DNA of 51,757 nucleotides, from assembly GCF_001949145.1 (NCBI RefSeq), contig NW_019091561.1, positions 224,396-276,152 on the forward strand. Reading direction: 5' to 3'. Position 1 is the first letter of the stretch, and every line of letters starts with the position of its first letter. A model generated the notes under the pieces. The model did no database searches, was not told the DNA's origin, and saw only the letters and a program-made list of their open reading frames with translations. Origin of the DNA: Acanthaster planci (taxonomy: Eukaryota; Echinodermata; Asteroidea; Valvatida; Acanthasteridae). A program made the position numbers and the translations under genes. Positions 43,187-51,757 of this stretch are shown here, piece by piece.

Positions 43187-43934
43187 CCGAGCTACAACCT
43201 GTTATCCTGTTTCCATTCTCTTCTTTTTTTCTCAATGTTTCTTGCAACTGTATGCATTTTGTTTGCTATCAATGCCATGTCATATCAAAGCGGTACATCC
43301 AAACCTAACTGTGGGACGGTTTGGTTTGAAAGTGTCATGTCAGATGATTTTAGGTTCGGTTCGGCATGTTGCATTCCATCCGCGAATCTGCCAGTTCGTG
43401 AAGGGCTCGATTGTTTGGCAAGGATTTGCGATGCATTAAATAAAATCTCTGTATCATGAAATACATGTGATGCACGACACCTAAAAACTAATACATTCAG
43501 GTATAAGATAGGCCTACAAAGTGCTGAGTACCGTTGCAGAAACTCACTTGTATCAATAAGTGGAGATTAAAAGCTATTTAGTATACCCCTAGGGATTAGG
43601 CCGGGGCAGCCTATTAATGCGGTATGAGCGCCACACACAAAGGAACTCATCTGACCTTGGGGATTATACTACACAAAACTGACTGCAGAGTGTGATGCCC
43701 CAAAACATGCAGAAGATCCCTGTTTTAACCAAATAGCAGTCCTTGCTATCCCAGCCGAAAAACCACAAAACTGACAGCGGAGTTAATGAGCAGAGCTCCT
43801 TACCAGTTTCAAAAAACAACCCTATTTCAACCATGTATTTTTGCCACCCCAGGTTTAATCGAAAATGAACACAGTTAAATTGAGTGATAAGACAGCATAC
43901 ACCAGTTTTAACCGAGCGGAAATTCATAGCGTAG

Positions 43935-44550
43935 TACCTCTCAGCTTCGAGTCCTGGTCAGATACCATTATGAGAATTTGAACAGGACGGCAAGGTTTGC
44001 CATTAGAACTAGAATGCTTTACGATGTTTAAGACAAAGATGTTTTGTTGGTGGGATGAATTCAAATAAGACCTTGAGTGGGCTTCTAGGGCTCCGATAAA
44101 ATAGACGCCATGGTGTTACCATTCATTGAAATCATCCATGACGGATACCATCGGTAATCCATTGCAGTGGAATGAAGAGTTACTAGAAGTACTTTGTAGA
44201 GGGGCGAGCATCACCAAGGTGAGTGATGATGAGACCTCAAGGAAAAGCCCAGAATAAAAACCTTTGAAGAGCTCAAGGACATGAGACAGGCCCCAACAAT
44301 GAAAGAACTGTCTCAAAGGGGAACGCTTGATGAATGTACTAAGAAAAAAATACTCAAGGACAGCACTGTCCGAACAGTGGAGCCATCAGTGACAACCACA
44401 GTGGATAGTCCTGATGACAGAAAGGTAGTTGTGTATAAATGTTAACTGTAAATTTGAGAAGGGACAAGAGAGAAAGTCAACTACTGTGGTTGTAGTCATT
44501 TTGGTTGAAGACGCACGATGACAGACACACCATAACATAGAGGGCCATTC
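43935..44550 (-). pseudogene. DIRS no. 3 tyrosine recombinase, N-terminal part
   Basis: TVVDFLSCPFSNLQLTFIHN then YLSVIRTIHCG is the SAM-like core-binding region of DIRS recombinases. After stops it reads SDSAVLEYFFS, YIHQAFPFETVLSL, and near the insertion VQILIMVSDQDSKLRG. The downstream half lies beyond the nested element at 41070-40690. Confidence 0.75.
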
Positions 44551-44599
44551 TTTGGCAGTGGAGAGTGTAAATCTAGATGGGTTGGTAAAAGTTGTCACC

Positions 44600-45599
44600 T
44601 AAGGATCATCTTTGGGACAGGGAGGTTGGAAACCATATGGTTCCACATCAGCTACCAGCAAGATTGTAACCGGATGAGGTCAATTATGAAAACTGGAAGA
44701 GTGATCAGGTCACAATTTGGGCTGGAAGAACAACAGGAAGTGGGCTGGGAGGCCTCAATATGACACTGGTAAAGAGGGTGCCTGGCCCACCAGACCCGTC
44801 ATCAGGCCGAGGAGGAGTTGTGTTTGTGTGCCAGAGCCTGGGAGGAGTCAGGGACCGCACCTAGATCAATCAGGGCTCGAGAAGGGGTAGTCTCAATATT
44901 CCTGAGTGATGAAGAATTGCAGATGGCAAGCTCATAAGTAAGGCTAGTGTCAAGTGCAGTCTTGTCTGGAGCACTGTATATGTCCAGTCAGGCATCAAAA
45001 TATTCAAATGTGAGAGTATGGGACTGGTGTAGGTAGGCAACCACAACTCCTGCCATTCGGGTGAAGACCCTTAGGGATTGAATGGTCAAATCCCAAAAGC
45101 TCTTCCAGTATAGATTAATCAGAGGAACTTGTAAAAACTGTAGATGGACTGAAGGCAGGAAAGTAAGCCATTTGCTAATCCATCAATGACAACCAGAATA
45201 GAGTCGACAGGGGTTGAAAACTGTGGAGTGTTCAGGATGCCCCATGCAGAACTTCTCAGGGCTCAGTAAGGCTCCTTTTTCTTGTCCCAATGCCTGCCCA
45301 CTAAATCTCATTGGAGCGATTGGTGAAAAACTGTTGTGAGAACTCATCTGGCCAACGTGCAGACTTCCCAGAACCTTAAATAAAGTGGTAGGTGGTCACC
45401 AGCACAGTGCTCTTTGTGTTGTTTGTGTGGGCTAATGACAGGAGAGCACAGACAAGCTTGACTGGTGTACAGGGGTGAACAAGTGAGCTGACTCGGTGTG
45501 ATGAGCCTACAATTCTATTACCTCTATGAGTTTGTCCCAAAGATGAGCCTTTCCTATAAAGAGGGAGAGGCCACAGATAAGTGAGAATTGCTCGCTGAT
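44600..45599 (-). other. Unassigned internal part of DIRS no. 3
   Basis: Should hold reverse transcriptase and RNase H if the element were complete. I find only a linker-like segment near 44620-44760 in the position expected before the recombinase, with many stops. Reverse transcriptase motifs are not visible. Confidence 0.4.
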
Positions 45600-45865
45600 A
45601 AAATTGGCATTCTCATCCAGTGCCATAACAGCAACTGCAGTATGGTCTGGAGAGACAGAAGATTTTTTTTTGCCTCACGAGAGATACTCTGAAAAGGATA
45701 GAATAAAAGGCAGCACAACAGAGACTGCAACAAGAGGCCCTATCCAACTTAATTAGGGCAAGCTCAAGGTTGGATTTGTCCTTGTCAAGAAGGTTGGAAG
45801 TAGCAGACCCAAGACTGGAAACACGTTTGTGTAGTAGACAAAGGGGAATCTTTGATTGCATATCG
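45600..45865 (-). pseudogene. DIRS no. 3 gag-like region, distal part
   Basis: Reads KIPLCLLHKRVSSLGSATSN, LLDKDKSNLELALIKLDRAS with no strong motif. It is helix-rich, as gag proteins are, and lies on the element side opposite to the recombinase. Its N-terminal continuation is displaced to 48626 by the TTAA element. The gag assignment rests on position. Confidence 0.4.
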
Positions 45866-45869
45866 TTAA

Positions 45870-48621
45870 AGGGGATGAGCCGTGCTGGGAAGATTTCTTG
45901 TAAAACATGCGTGAACACCTAACACTAACATATGTATAACAAGAAAACACATCTTCATAATTTCAAAATGCACGGAAATATGGTAAAAATTATACTTTGC
46001 ACGACCCTATTTCACTCCTTCCGGGAGCAAGAGTCAAACTACAGCTGTCGGGTACAGAAAGATGTCTGAAGAAATTCCCAAGAATCGTGACGTCTAGGAT
46101 GGAGTCCTTTATCCGGCGACTGTTTACTGTTACGCAACAACGCGTTGACATGTACATAATGCAGTAGCGTTAGCGTGTGCAATCATGTCGAACTCAAGCG
46201 ATGATAATTCCAGCATTGATGCTTTTTTTGATCACAGCGATCAGTTGTCATGTTCGTTTTATTCATTTGACAAAAAAAGTGACATTGAAGGAGCTGATAA
46301 GGAACAAGAAATATTGCCTTTGTGCGACCGCCAGAGTTCCTCTCTGTCAGTCTGGTTAGAAGGCGCTCTCCTGTGGTGGGACTGCGACAACAAATTTATT
46401 GAATCCCCAGATCCGTTTGGTTGAAATATACAACCAGGTAGTTAAACTTAACACCTCGAGTCAGAACAATGGAGGGAAACAACGGTTGGACAATTATGTA
46501 ATGTCAACCTTGTTCATTTTATTCGGATATTTAAACAGCACGTCTTCAACAATCCTTTAATCTTTGGTTCCTCTATTTACTTGAAATTCATTACTTCACC
46601 GAATATTGAAACTCTGTATCAGTGTGAATCAAGCTCTGCTGATGCTGCTCCGGTATACTGCCATAACTTCAACTTCTACGTCAGTAACAAGCCCTGCTGC
46701 AATTACCAGTATCCGCTTGAGCACTCCACCAGTTTCAACTGCGCCATTTCATAAATACATTCCTATAATGCAATCGGAGTCTTTGCTAAGTACGTCATCA
46801 CATTCTTAAAGTTTACTTTATCATATTGTGAGGCTTCACGAAATCATAATGTGTAACAGTGGCAGATGAAGTTCAAAATTAATTTATAATCAATTTGGAG
46901 ATGCTCCAAATCATTAATAAGTAAGAACTACCAGACAGAAAATGTACCTCTGAGATCTTAAATAAATCAGAAGACAAGGAAGTTTCTTACCTAACGTCGA
47001 GTAACACAACTTATTTGCGGTGACTAGAGTGAGCATGTCACGCTCAGCTTTTTATATGTTCTCCCACCATGCATCCAAGAATTCTTTTGGGTTCGATAGT
47101 TGTTATCATGTAGCAACTTATGGTGGCGCTCTTATGCATTTCCTGTCATATTTATTGAACTGCCTAAATAGCCAAAATCATCTCTTTAGAATCAACTGAG
47201 ACATAAAATTATTCCATCACATAAAGGTGAGAACGGTTAATTAGGAGAATCAATTAATCAATGTTCGGAGTTAATCACGTGTTCTGTGACATGACGTCAC
47301 ACATTTAATAGCTTCCGTTGCTATGCACATGCATACTGTAGATACCGGCTCATGACATGTGGACTCTCTAAGGCATAAATCATACATCAATTAAAGCTAT
47401 GCACAGGTAATCAGCAATTATAATTCATGAAAGTTTTAATGGTAGAACTTGCTCAAGAATTAAGTGAGACAGACCATACCCTCGGGCATCACAGCTTATC
47501 AGTTCAAACCAGAATACACTTGGGAAGAAATTTTGCGACCCGAGGCTGTTGGCCACAGGCATGTCAGCGACCCGGAGGATCGACAACCAAACACTGACTG
47601 GTCATGATTTTATTTTTTCCTGTACCATTATAAAACTTTGTCTTTCTTAAATTGTCCTACATTGGCCATTTTGATAGCTGTAAAGTAGAAGTATTTTTTT
47701 GTCCATAGTTATAGGCTAGCCTACTTCGTCATAGTTGGTGTTCCATTCCAACAATTTTTGCTCACCATGCACTGCGAGTCACTTGCTTGGCATCGACGCA
47801 TCGTGTGCGTGACGACTGTGCAGCATTAATTGCACCAGAAAATAGTCCATGTGCACCAGTGCAATATAGTCCCATTTTACATCGTTTACAAGTAGTACGT
47901 GTATGGGTATACATGTACGTGTCAGTACTGGTACGTGTACATACATGTAAACCTGCACATGTATTTGGGATTTTGAGTCCTCATAAAAATCTGATTGTGT
48001 GTTATCCACAGATCTAACCTACAAACACTGGTGTGAAAAGTCGCTTGGGAATCTACAAAAACTGCTCTCTGGGGAATTGTTTTGATTGCGAGAACAGCCA
48101 CCAGCAACACAGTTTATCAGCATTCTTTCGAAATTCACTATAGAATTCACTATAGAAATTATTACACATGTATGACGCAATGCAAAACAAAATGAACAAG
48201 ATGCATCAAGTTAGTTGTCCAGTACTGTAGCTCTGCCCCGTGTTAAGAGAAGAGCACTGGGAAACAAGACCAAATGTGGTTGACTTGACATGTACAAGTT
48301 ACCTACCCGACTACGCGCCAGAGCAGAGAATATTATTCTTGCGCAGACCGATCAACTATCTTGCTGGAACTATGCAGTCTTGTCTGAAAAGTCGAGTCCG
48401 TCTAATGACGTCACATTATTGCCAAGATTAATCTGCTGCCCTCATCGACCGATTTTGATAAGTTTTTGCGAAGAGCCCGCGTGGAGACCGAAAAAGCACA
48501 CAGGAAACACCAATTTTTGCTGCTTTAATGACATAAAAGAGGGGGTAATCCAACTTATTGTACATAAGACTGTTGAAAACTATCATATAACATCAACTTA
48601 ACCCTACATGGCCCATCCCCT
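45870..48621. mobile_element. TTAA-target DNA transposon nested in DIRS no. 3, 2.75 kb
   Basis: TTAA at 45866-45869 and 48622-48625. Ends AGGGGATGAGCCGTGCTGGG (left) and the reverse complement AGGGGATGGGCCATGTAGGG (right) match at 16 of 20 positions. TTAA targeting fits Kolobok or piggyBac; termini starting AGGG rather than CCC favour Kolobok-like. No transposase was recognised, although 2.75 kb is large for a MITE. The interior holds a GC-richer segment with small ORFs (46185-46752) and TACATGTA-rich DNA. Confidence 0.72.
46185..46424 (+). CDS. Small acidic ORF inside the TTAA element, unrecognised
   Basis: 79 residues beginning MSNSSDDNSSIDAFFDHSDQ and including SVWLEGALLWWDCDNKF. It is acidic and Ser/Asp rich. 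It could be a first exon, since a second coding-like segment with cysteines (46602-46752, ETLYQCESSSADAAPVYCHN) lies downstream in the same element. No known motif. It could be transposon-encoded or a captured host fragment. Confidence 0.3.
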   Translation: MSNSSDDNSSIDAFFDHSDQLSCSFYSFDKKSDIEGADKEQEILPLCDRQSSSLSVWLEGALLWWDCDNKFIESPDPFG

Positions 48622-48625
48622 TTAA

Positions 48626-49640
48626 CAGAGGACACTATTCCTTAGTCACCAGAAGACTCATCATGAGGATCAGGGTAAGTCTGGACTGGGCCCTGTTGTG
48701 TATCCCAAGAGGGATTGCATGAGGTTTCTGATGAAGGTAGAGTGTCTTTCAGGTTATGCGAGCCAGCGCTGACAATCGATGCATGTCCACGCAGGAGAGG
48801 GGAGTCCTGGATGATGAATGTGGAAGTGGATCGATTAGAAAGAAGGCCAGGATCTGGAGCTGAAAAAAAGGGGTGAAAGCCTTGGATCAAGGCGACAAGT
48901 CAAGATGATAGTTGAAAGGGAAGTGGTGCGATGTTTGGACAAACGCAACCTCCCACAGGATGACCTGGTGGCAGAAAACGTTTGCGGGAAAATCTGCAGG
49001 TGAGCCCAGATGTCAGATGGGGCCAAATGGGCAGGCAAGAATGGCTGAGGGGTGGATCATGCCTGAAAGAAGTGGTATGTTGTTAGGACGAACACAGCTT
49101 CCTTTTAAATTACCCAGCGAAAGAACATGCGGGGTGTTTACGCCTCTTACACATGGGGATTTGGCAGAAAACTCACAGAAGAGATCAGCTAGGCAGAAGA
49201 ATGGTCAAGCTGCAGATCACATTTGGACAGAGGCTGTATGAGGTGAGCCACAGTGGCAAAGGGCCCTGAAGCGATCTTCTGGGATATCCCCAAAGAAAAA
49301 ACATGGGGGGGGGGGTGAAGGACCCGGGGTGTGGAAATCATGGAAGTGTAGCAGGCTGATGGGGTCAGATGCCAGGGGTGCAGACTGGTGAGATGTGGCC
49401 GTATTCACCGGGACAGCTCCAGGAAGAGCTTGGGAGGTTCTCACCCGGTAGCGCCATTGTCTGGTTCATGCCTAGGTGCCCATGGTCTCGGAGAAGTCTC
49501 GGTTGTCAACTTGCCAGTGTTGTGGTCTGCCTTGTGCCTGCATGGCCCAGCACTGTAATTACTGGGACCACCCCAGATGATACTACGGAGCTGATGGGAG
49601 GGTGTAATGACTAATTCACACCTGAACACCCTTGTTGAAA
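48626..49640 (-). pseudogene. DIRS no. 3 gag-like region, proximal part
   Basis: The minus strand has long, stop-poor but frame-switching segments: QALPGAVPVNTATSHQSAPL (49440), PAHLAPSDIWAHLQIF (49035), GFHPFFSAPDPGLLSNRSTS, TFIIQDSPLLRGHASIVSAG (48870), GPVQTYPDPHDESSGD (48660). Pro/Ser-rich composition and the position near the 5' end are what one expects of DIRS gag. No zinc knuckle was seen. Confidence 0.4.
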
Positions 49641-49939
49641 GCTTGTTTGAAGGTGGTGGATCATGGCATAAGGTAGTCGGTGTGGGTGGTGTGGGGCTTC
49701 TTTCTGCGAGCTTTGAGAGCCATGCCCGTAGAGTGATGTACTGATGTACTGTATAATATTGCTAGGTGGCACGAGCTACATGGAATCAATGTTGGCAACC
49801 TATGAGCATGCAGTTACAAAGAGAGAGAGAAACCCCAACCAAAACGACAAATAACACACACTTGGAGAAATAATCAGACACTACAGTTTCTTATTATACA
49901 ATTGATCAAGGTACCACAGGAAGGTGGAGTGAGAATGGA

Positions 49940-50130
49940 AACTTGAAGATGCCAAATATGACACGTCCATTGGCAATGGCACTAAGAAAAGAAGGATGAA
50001 CATGGAGGCAGCACCACAATGCAGTGTGGTAATAGAGGGCGCAATACAGTTGATCAAATTTTTAGCAAATGGTAAAAGATGTGTGTTGGGATAGTGACTA
50101 GTGACTGTTTGGGTAGGATGAGAGTAGTCA
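49940..50130 (-). repeat. Right inverted terminus of DIRS no. 3
   Basis: The reverse complement aligns with 40355-40500 over most of its length (CATCCTACCCAAACAGTCAC, GATCAACTGTA, GCCCTCTATTA, CAC-TGCATTGTGGTGCTGCC). The same region aligns directly with 17690-17800 of DIRS no. 1. Confidence 0.75.
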
Positions 50131-50513
50131 ACCTGAAGAATCAACTGTTAAACTTTTTTGAAAAGCATGCAAGAAAAAAAGGGTGGGAAAATTTACCTTT
50201 CAAGAAACAATGGGTGATATAAACAGGGGGTAAAAATAATTGTGGGGGTTGAGTATGAAGTGTCCTAATTGCAAATATTGCTACCTACATGTATGATGCT
50301 TTTGCCCAAATTCTAAGAAAATTATAGAATAAATGTTTGACCTTTGAAAACTCTGGAAGCCATTTACCAATACCATAATATTAACAATCAAATAAGGTAA
50401 GTTCTTTTTTGTTTTCTTTTTTTGGGGGGGGGGTTGCAACCTCCTCACCCCCAGATCCACCACCAGGTTTATCAATACCTTGAAACAAGCTCCTACATTT
50501 TCTTTCTGCTTAC

Positions 50514-50640
50514 CGAACTCCCCAAATCCTGTCTGCTCTTTGAAATATATGCACATCTCCATCCGAGTCCACAGCAACCCCTGCAACCTGACCCAAGGTC
50601 AAGCCATTATCTGTTGGCCACCCTTCAACAATAGTCAGAT
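50514..50640 (-). CDS. PAM: PAM exon, start of PAL domain in this window
   Basis: A 127-nt exon, acceptor TTATTTACAG above 50640, donor GTAAGC below 50514. Reads LTIVEGWPTDNGLTLGQVAG, VAVDSDGDVHIFQRADRIWG. WP...LGQVAGVAVDSDGD is the conserved opening of PAL. IFQRADRIW corresponds to the IFHRGDxVW loop; the Arg equals rat catalytic R533, while the preceding His is Gln and the Gly is Ala here. It starts with two bases of a split codon, so further coding exons lie to the right, outside the window or unrecognised in it. Confidence 0.93.
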
Positions 50641-51757
50641 CTGTAAATAAGTAGTAAATATATCATACATGTAGTTGTATTAATATTGGAAAAGCAAACT
50701 AGTAAATCACTAGCTAATGCTATTTCGGATCACATGCATTTCACAAGATTTATCATTTCCAGGGACAAGAAGTTTTATTTGAAGATGCAAACATCAGTCT
50801 AATACACCATCAGTCTAATACAACATCACAAGACTACCCAATAGGTTTCTTCAGCAAAATACCACACTACACATCTGTCAGTAATACATTAGTCACCAGA
50901 ACTACATGTACATCACAGTGTGGACAAAAGTAAAAGGGCAAGAAATACTTTCTAAGCTTTTTCTCACCAATATGCTGCCAGTTTCTTATTCTGGAATTTT
51001 TGTTTTTGTTTAGCTTAAATTTTTTTCTGGTTAGAATCATTCTGCAGTTTTTAACCAGTTGAATGTGGCAAATAATGGGAACCCTCCCCCCGGGGTATAA
51101 TTTTCAGCAAGAAATTTGCATAGCAAATCTGCTATACAAAATAATTTTTGCATGCCAGTTGGATCAACTTGTCTAGCAATTTCTTTTCATGTAATCGCAG
51201 TGTAAATTACAGGACACAATTTCAACATGACAAACAGCGCATGTGTGAGGATAATAGGGAGTTTAAGATTCCGCAATGTGCAATCTTGGTACGGCTTGCT
51301 AAGTTTTTTAGTGTGCATGCTCAGTTGCTGTGGCCAGTGTATCATCCTCAATGCAACCTCGACTCTATGGGCTACGTATGTGTAGTGGAGGCATTTTTAA
51401 CGGGTGATTTTTTTTATTAGTACTTGCAGCCTGTATTAATATAGGGGTGGCACCCCTTGGTTTACCCAGTTGGAGTTGCAGTGTGTGCCCCCCTGGTGTT
51501 TATTTCATACTTAAGTCCATGTAGCATAGCTAAAGCTTCAGTAGCAGGTCAGCTGGCAGAGAGTAAACACTCATGTAACCTGGCATCCAAATCTGCCCTT
51601 GCTGTATTTAAGAATCGACCTGCAGTGGACTTGGTAAGTTTCTCCCTTTTTCTTTTTTTGTGAACATGATCATGTGCCGCTTTACTTTTTTTTGACATAT
51701 TAAGGTTTAGCTCTATAATAGAGTCAAGTCAGCAGTTTTCCCTTGACAGAGATATAT
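50641..51757. other. PAM: PAM intron upstream of the first visible exon
   Basis: No PHM-domain exon recognised. A plus-strand frame near 51525-51635 reads SVAGQLAESKHSCNLASKSA, LAVFKNRPAVDL and is followed by GGTAAGTTTC, a perfect donor site. This could be a fragment of another gene or element on the opposite strand, but I cannot identify it. Confidence 0.35.

Larger units (their letters stand above)
41074..43931. mobile_element. DNA transposon nested in the DIRS no. 3 recombinase, 2.86 kb
   Basis: The left end CACTATGAAATTTTGATCGG TTAAAAT and the reverse complement of the right end, CGCTATGAATTTCCGCTCGG TTAAAAC, form a diverged inverted repeat of about 30 bp. TAG flanks both ends (41071-41073, 43932-43934). 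The recombinase frame continues across it: DQDSKLRGT on one side and LFFCHY on the other. It contains the assembly gap and long internal repeats, but no recognised transposase. The superfamily is uncertain. Confidence 0.65.
40335..50130 (-). mobile_element. DIRS-like retroelement no. 3 with two nested insertions
   Basis: The left terminus 40335-40700 and the inverted right terminus 49940-50130 share long similarity, including GTGGTGCTGCCGCCATGTCC on one side and the reverse complement of GGATGAACATGGAGGCAGCA on the other. The minus strand carries, from right to left, a gag-like region (49640-48626 continuing at 45865-45600), an unassigned part, and a tyrosine recombinase split by an insertion (44550-43935 and 41070-40690). 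Without the insertions (41074-43931 and 45870-48621) the element would be about 4.2 kb, a common DIRS size. Reverse transcriptase was not recognised and the genes are full of stops. Confidence 0.7.
40259..50513 (-). other. PAM: PAM intron, 10.3 kb, filled by a nested DIRS
   Basis: Donor GTAAGC at 50508-50513, acceptor at 40259. Nearly all of it is DIRS no. 3 (40335-50130) with two nested insertions. Confidence 0.85.

Overview
This is nuclear DNA from a metazoan, most likely a marine invertebrate. The evidence is an animal multi-exon gene with GT-AG introns and consistent splice phases, a dense load of DIRS-like and Polinton elements, palindromic TACATGTA-type words, and an assembly gap of Ns. 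An echinoderm, hemichordate, amphioxus or mollusc would all fit; the sequence alone does not decide.

The only clearly functional host gene lies on the minus strand: the 3' half of PAM, peptidylglycine alpha-amidating monooxygenase. Seven exons (50514-50640, 40142-40258, 38832-39130, 28968-29177, 18095-18222, 6189-6291, 4947-5359) join in phase to about 465 codons. They give a complete PAL lyase domain, a single membrane span and an acidic cytosolic tail with a stop codon. The monooxygenase (PHM) half would lie beyond the right edge. Four of these exons were not among the obvious open frames; they were found by reading the translation between splice sites.

Almost everything else is mobile DNA, most of it inside the PAM introns. 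From left to right: a CpG-rich region with an unrecognised ORF (1-2.6 kb); a 326-bp near-perfect foldback MITE (2.8-3.1 kb); a TTAA-flanked MITE (6.8-7.4 kb); a DIRS-like tyrosine-recombinase retroelement bounded by inverted ends (8.37-17.9 kb) that encloses a decayed copy of a large uncharacterised invertebrate gene family (13.1-17.5 kb); a 10.0-kb decayed Polinton/Maverick (18.72-28.75 kb) with terminal inverted repeats, protein-primed DNA polymerase B, packaging ATPase, an HNH-like zinc protein, structural-protein candidates and a remarkable cysteine-every-third-residue protein; a Harbinger-like element (30.3-31.3 kb); a second DIRS remnant (32.0-35.4 kb); a mariner-like relic (36.8-37.6 kb); another TTAA MITE (39.5-40.0 kb); and a third DIRS-like element (40.3-50.1 kb). 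The third DIRS is split twice, by a 2.86-kb element inside its recombinase gene and by a 2.75-kb TTAA-target element inside its gag-like region.

The PAM gene appears intact: all seven exons are open and the zinc and catalytic residues of PAL are present. The mobile elements all look dead, with stops, frameshifts or lost catalytic residues.
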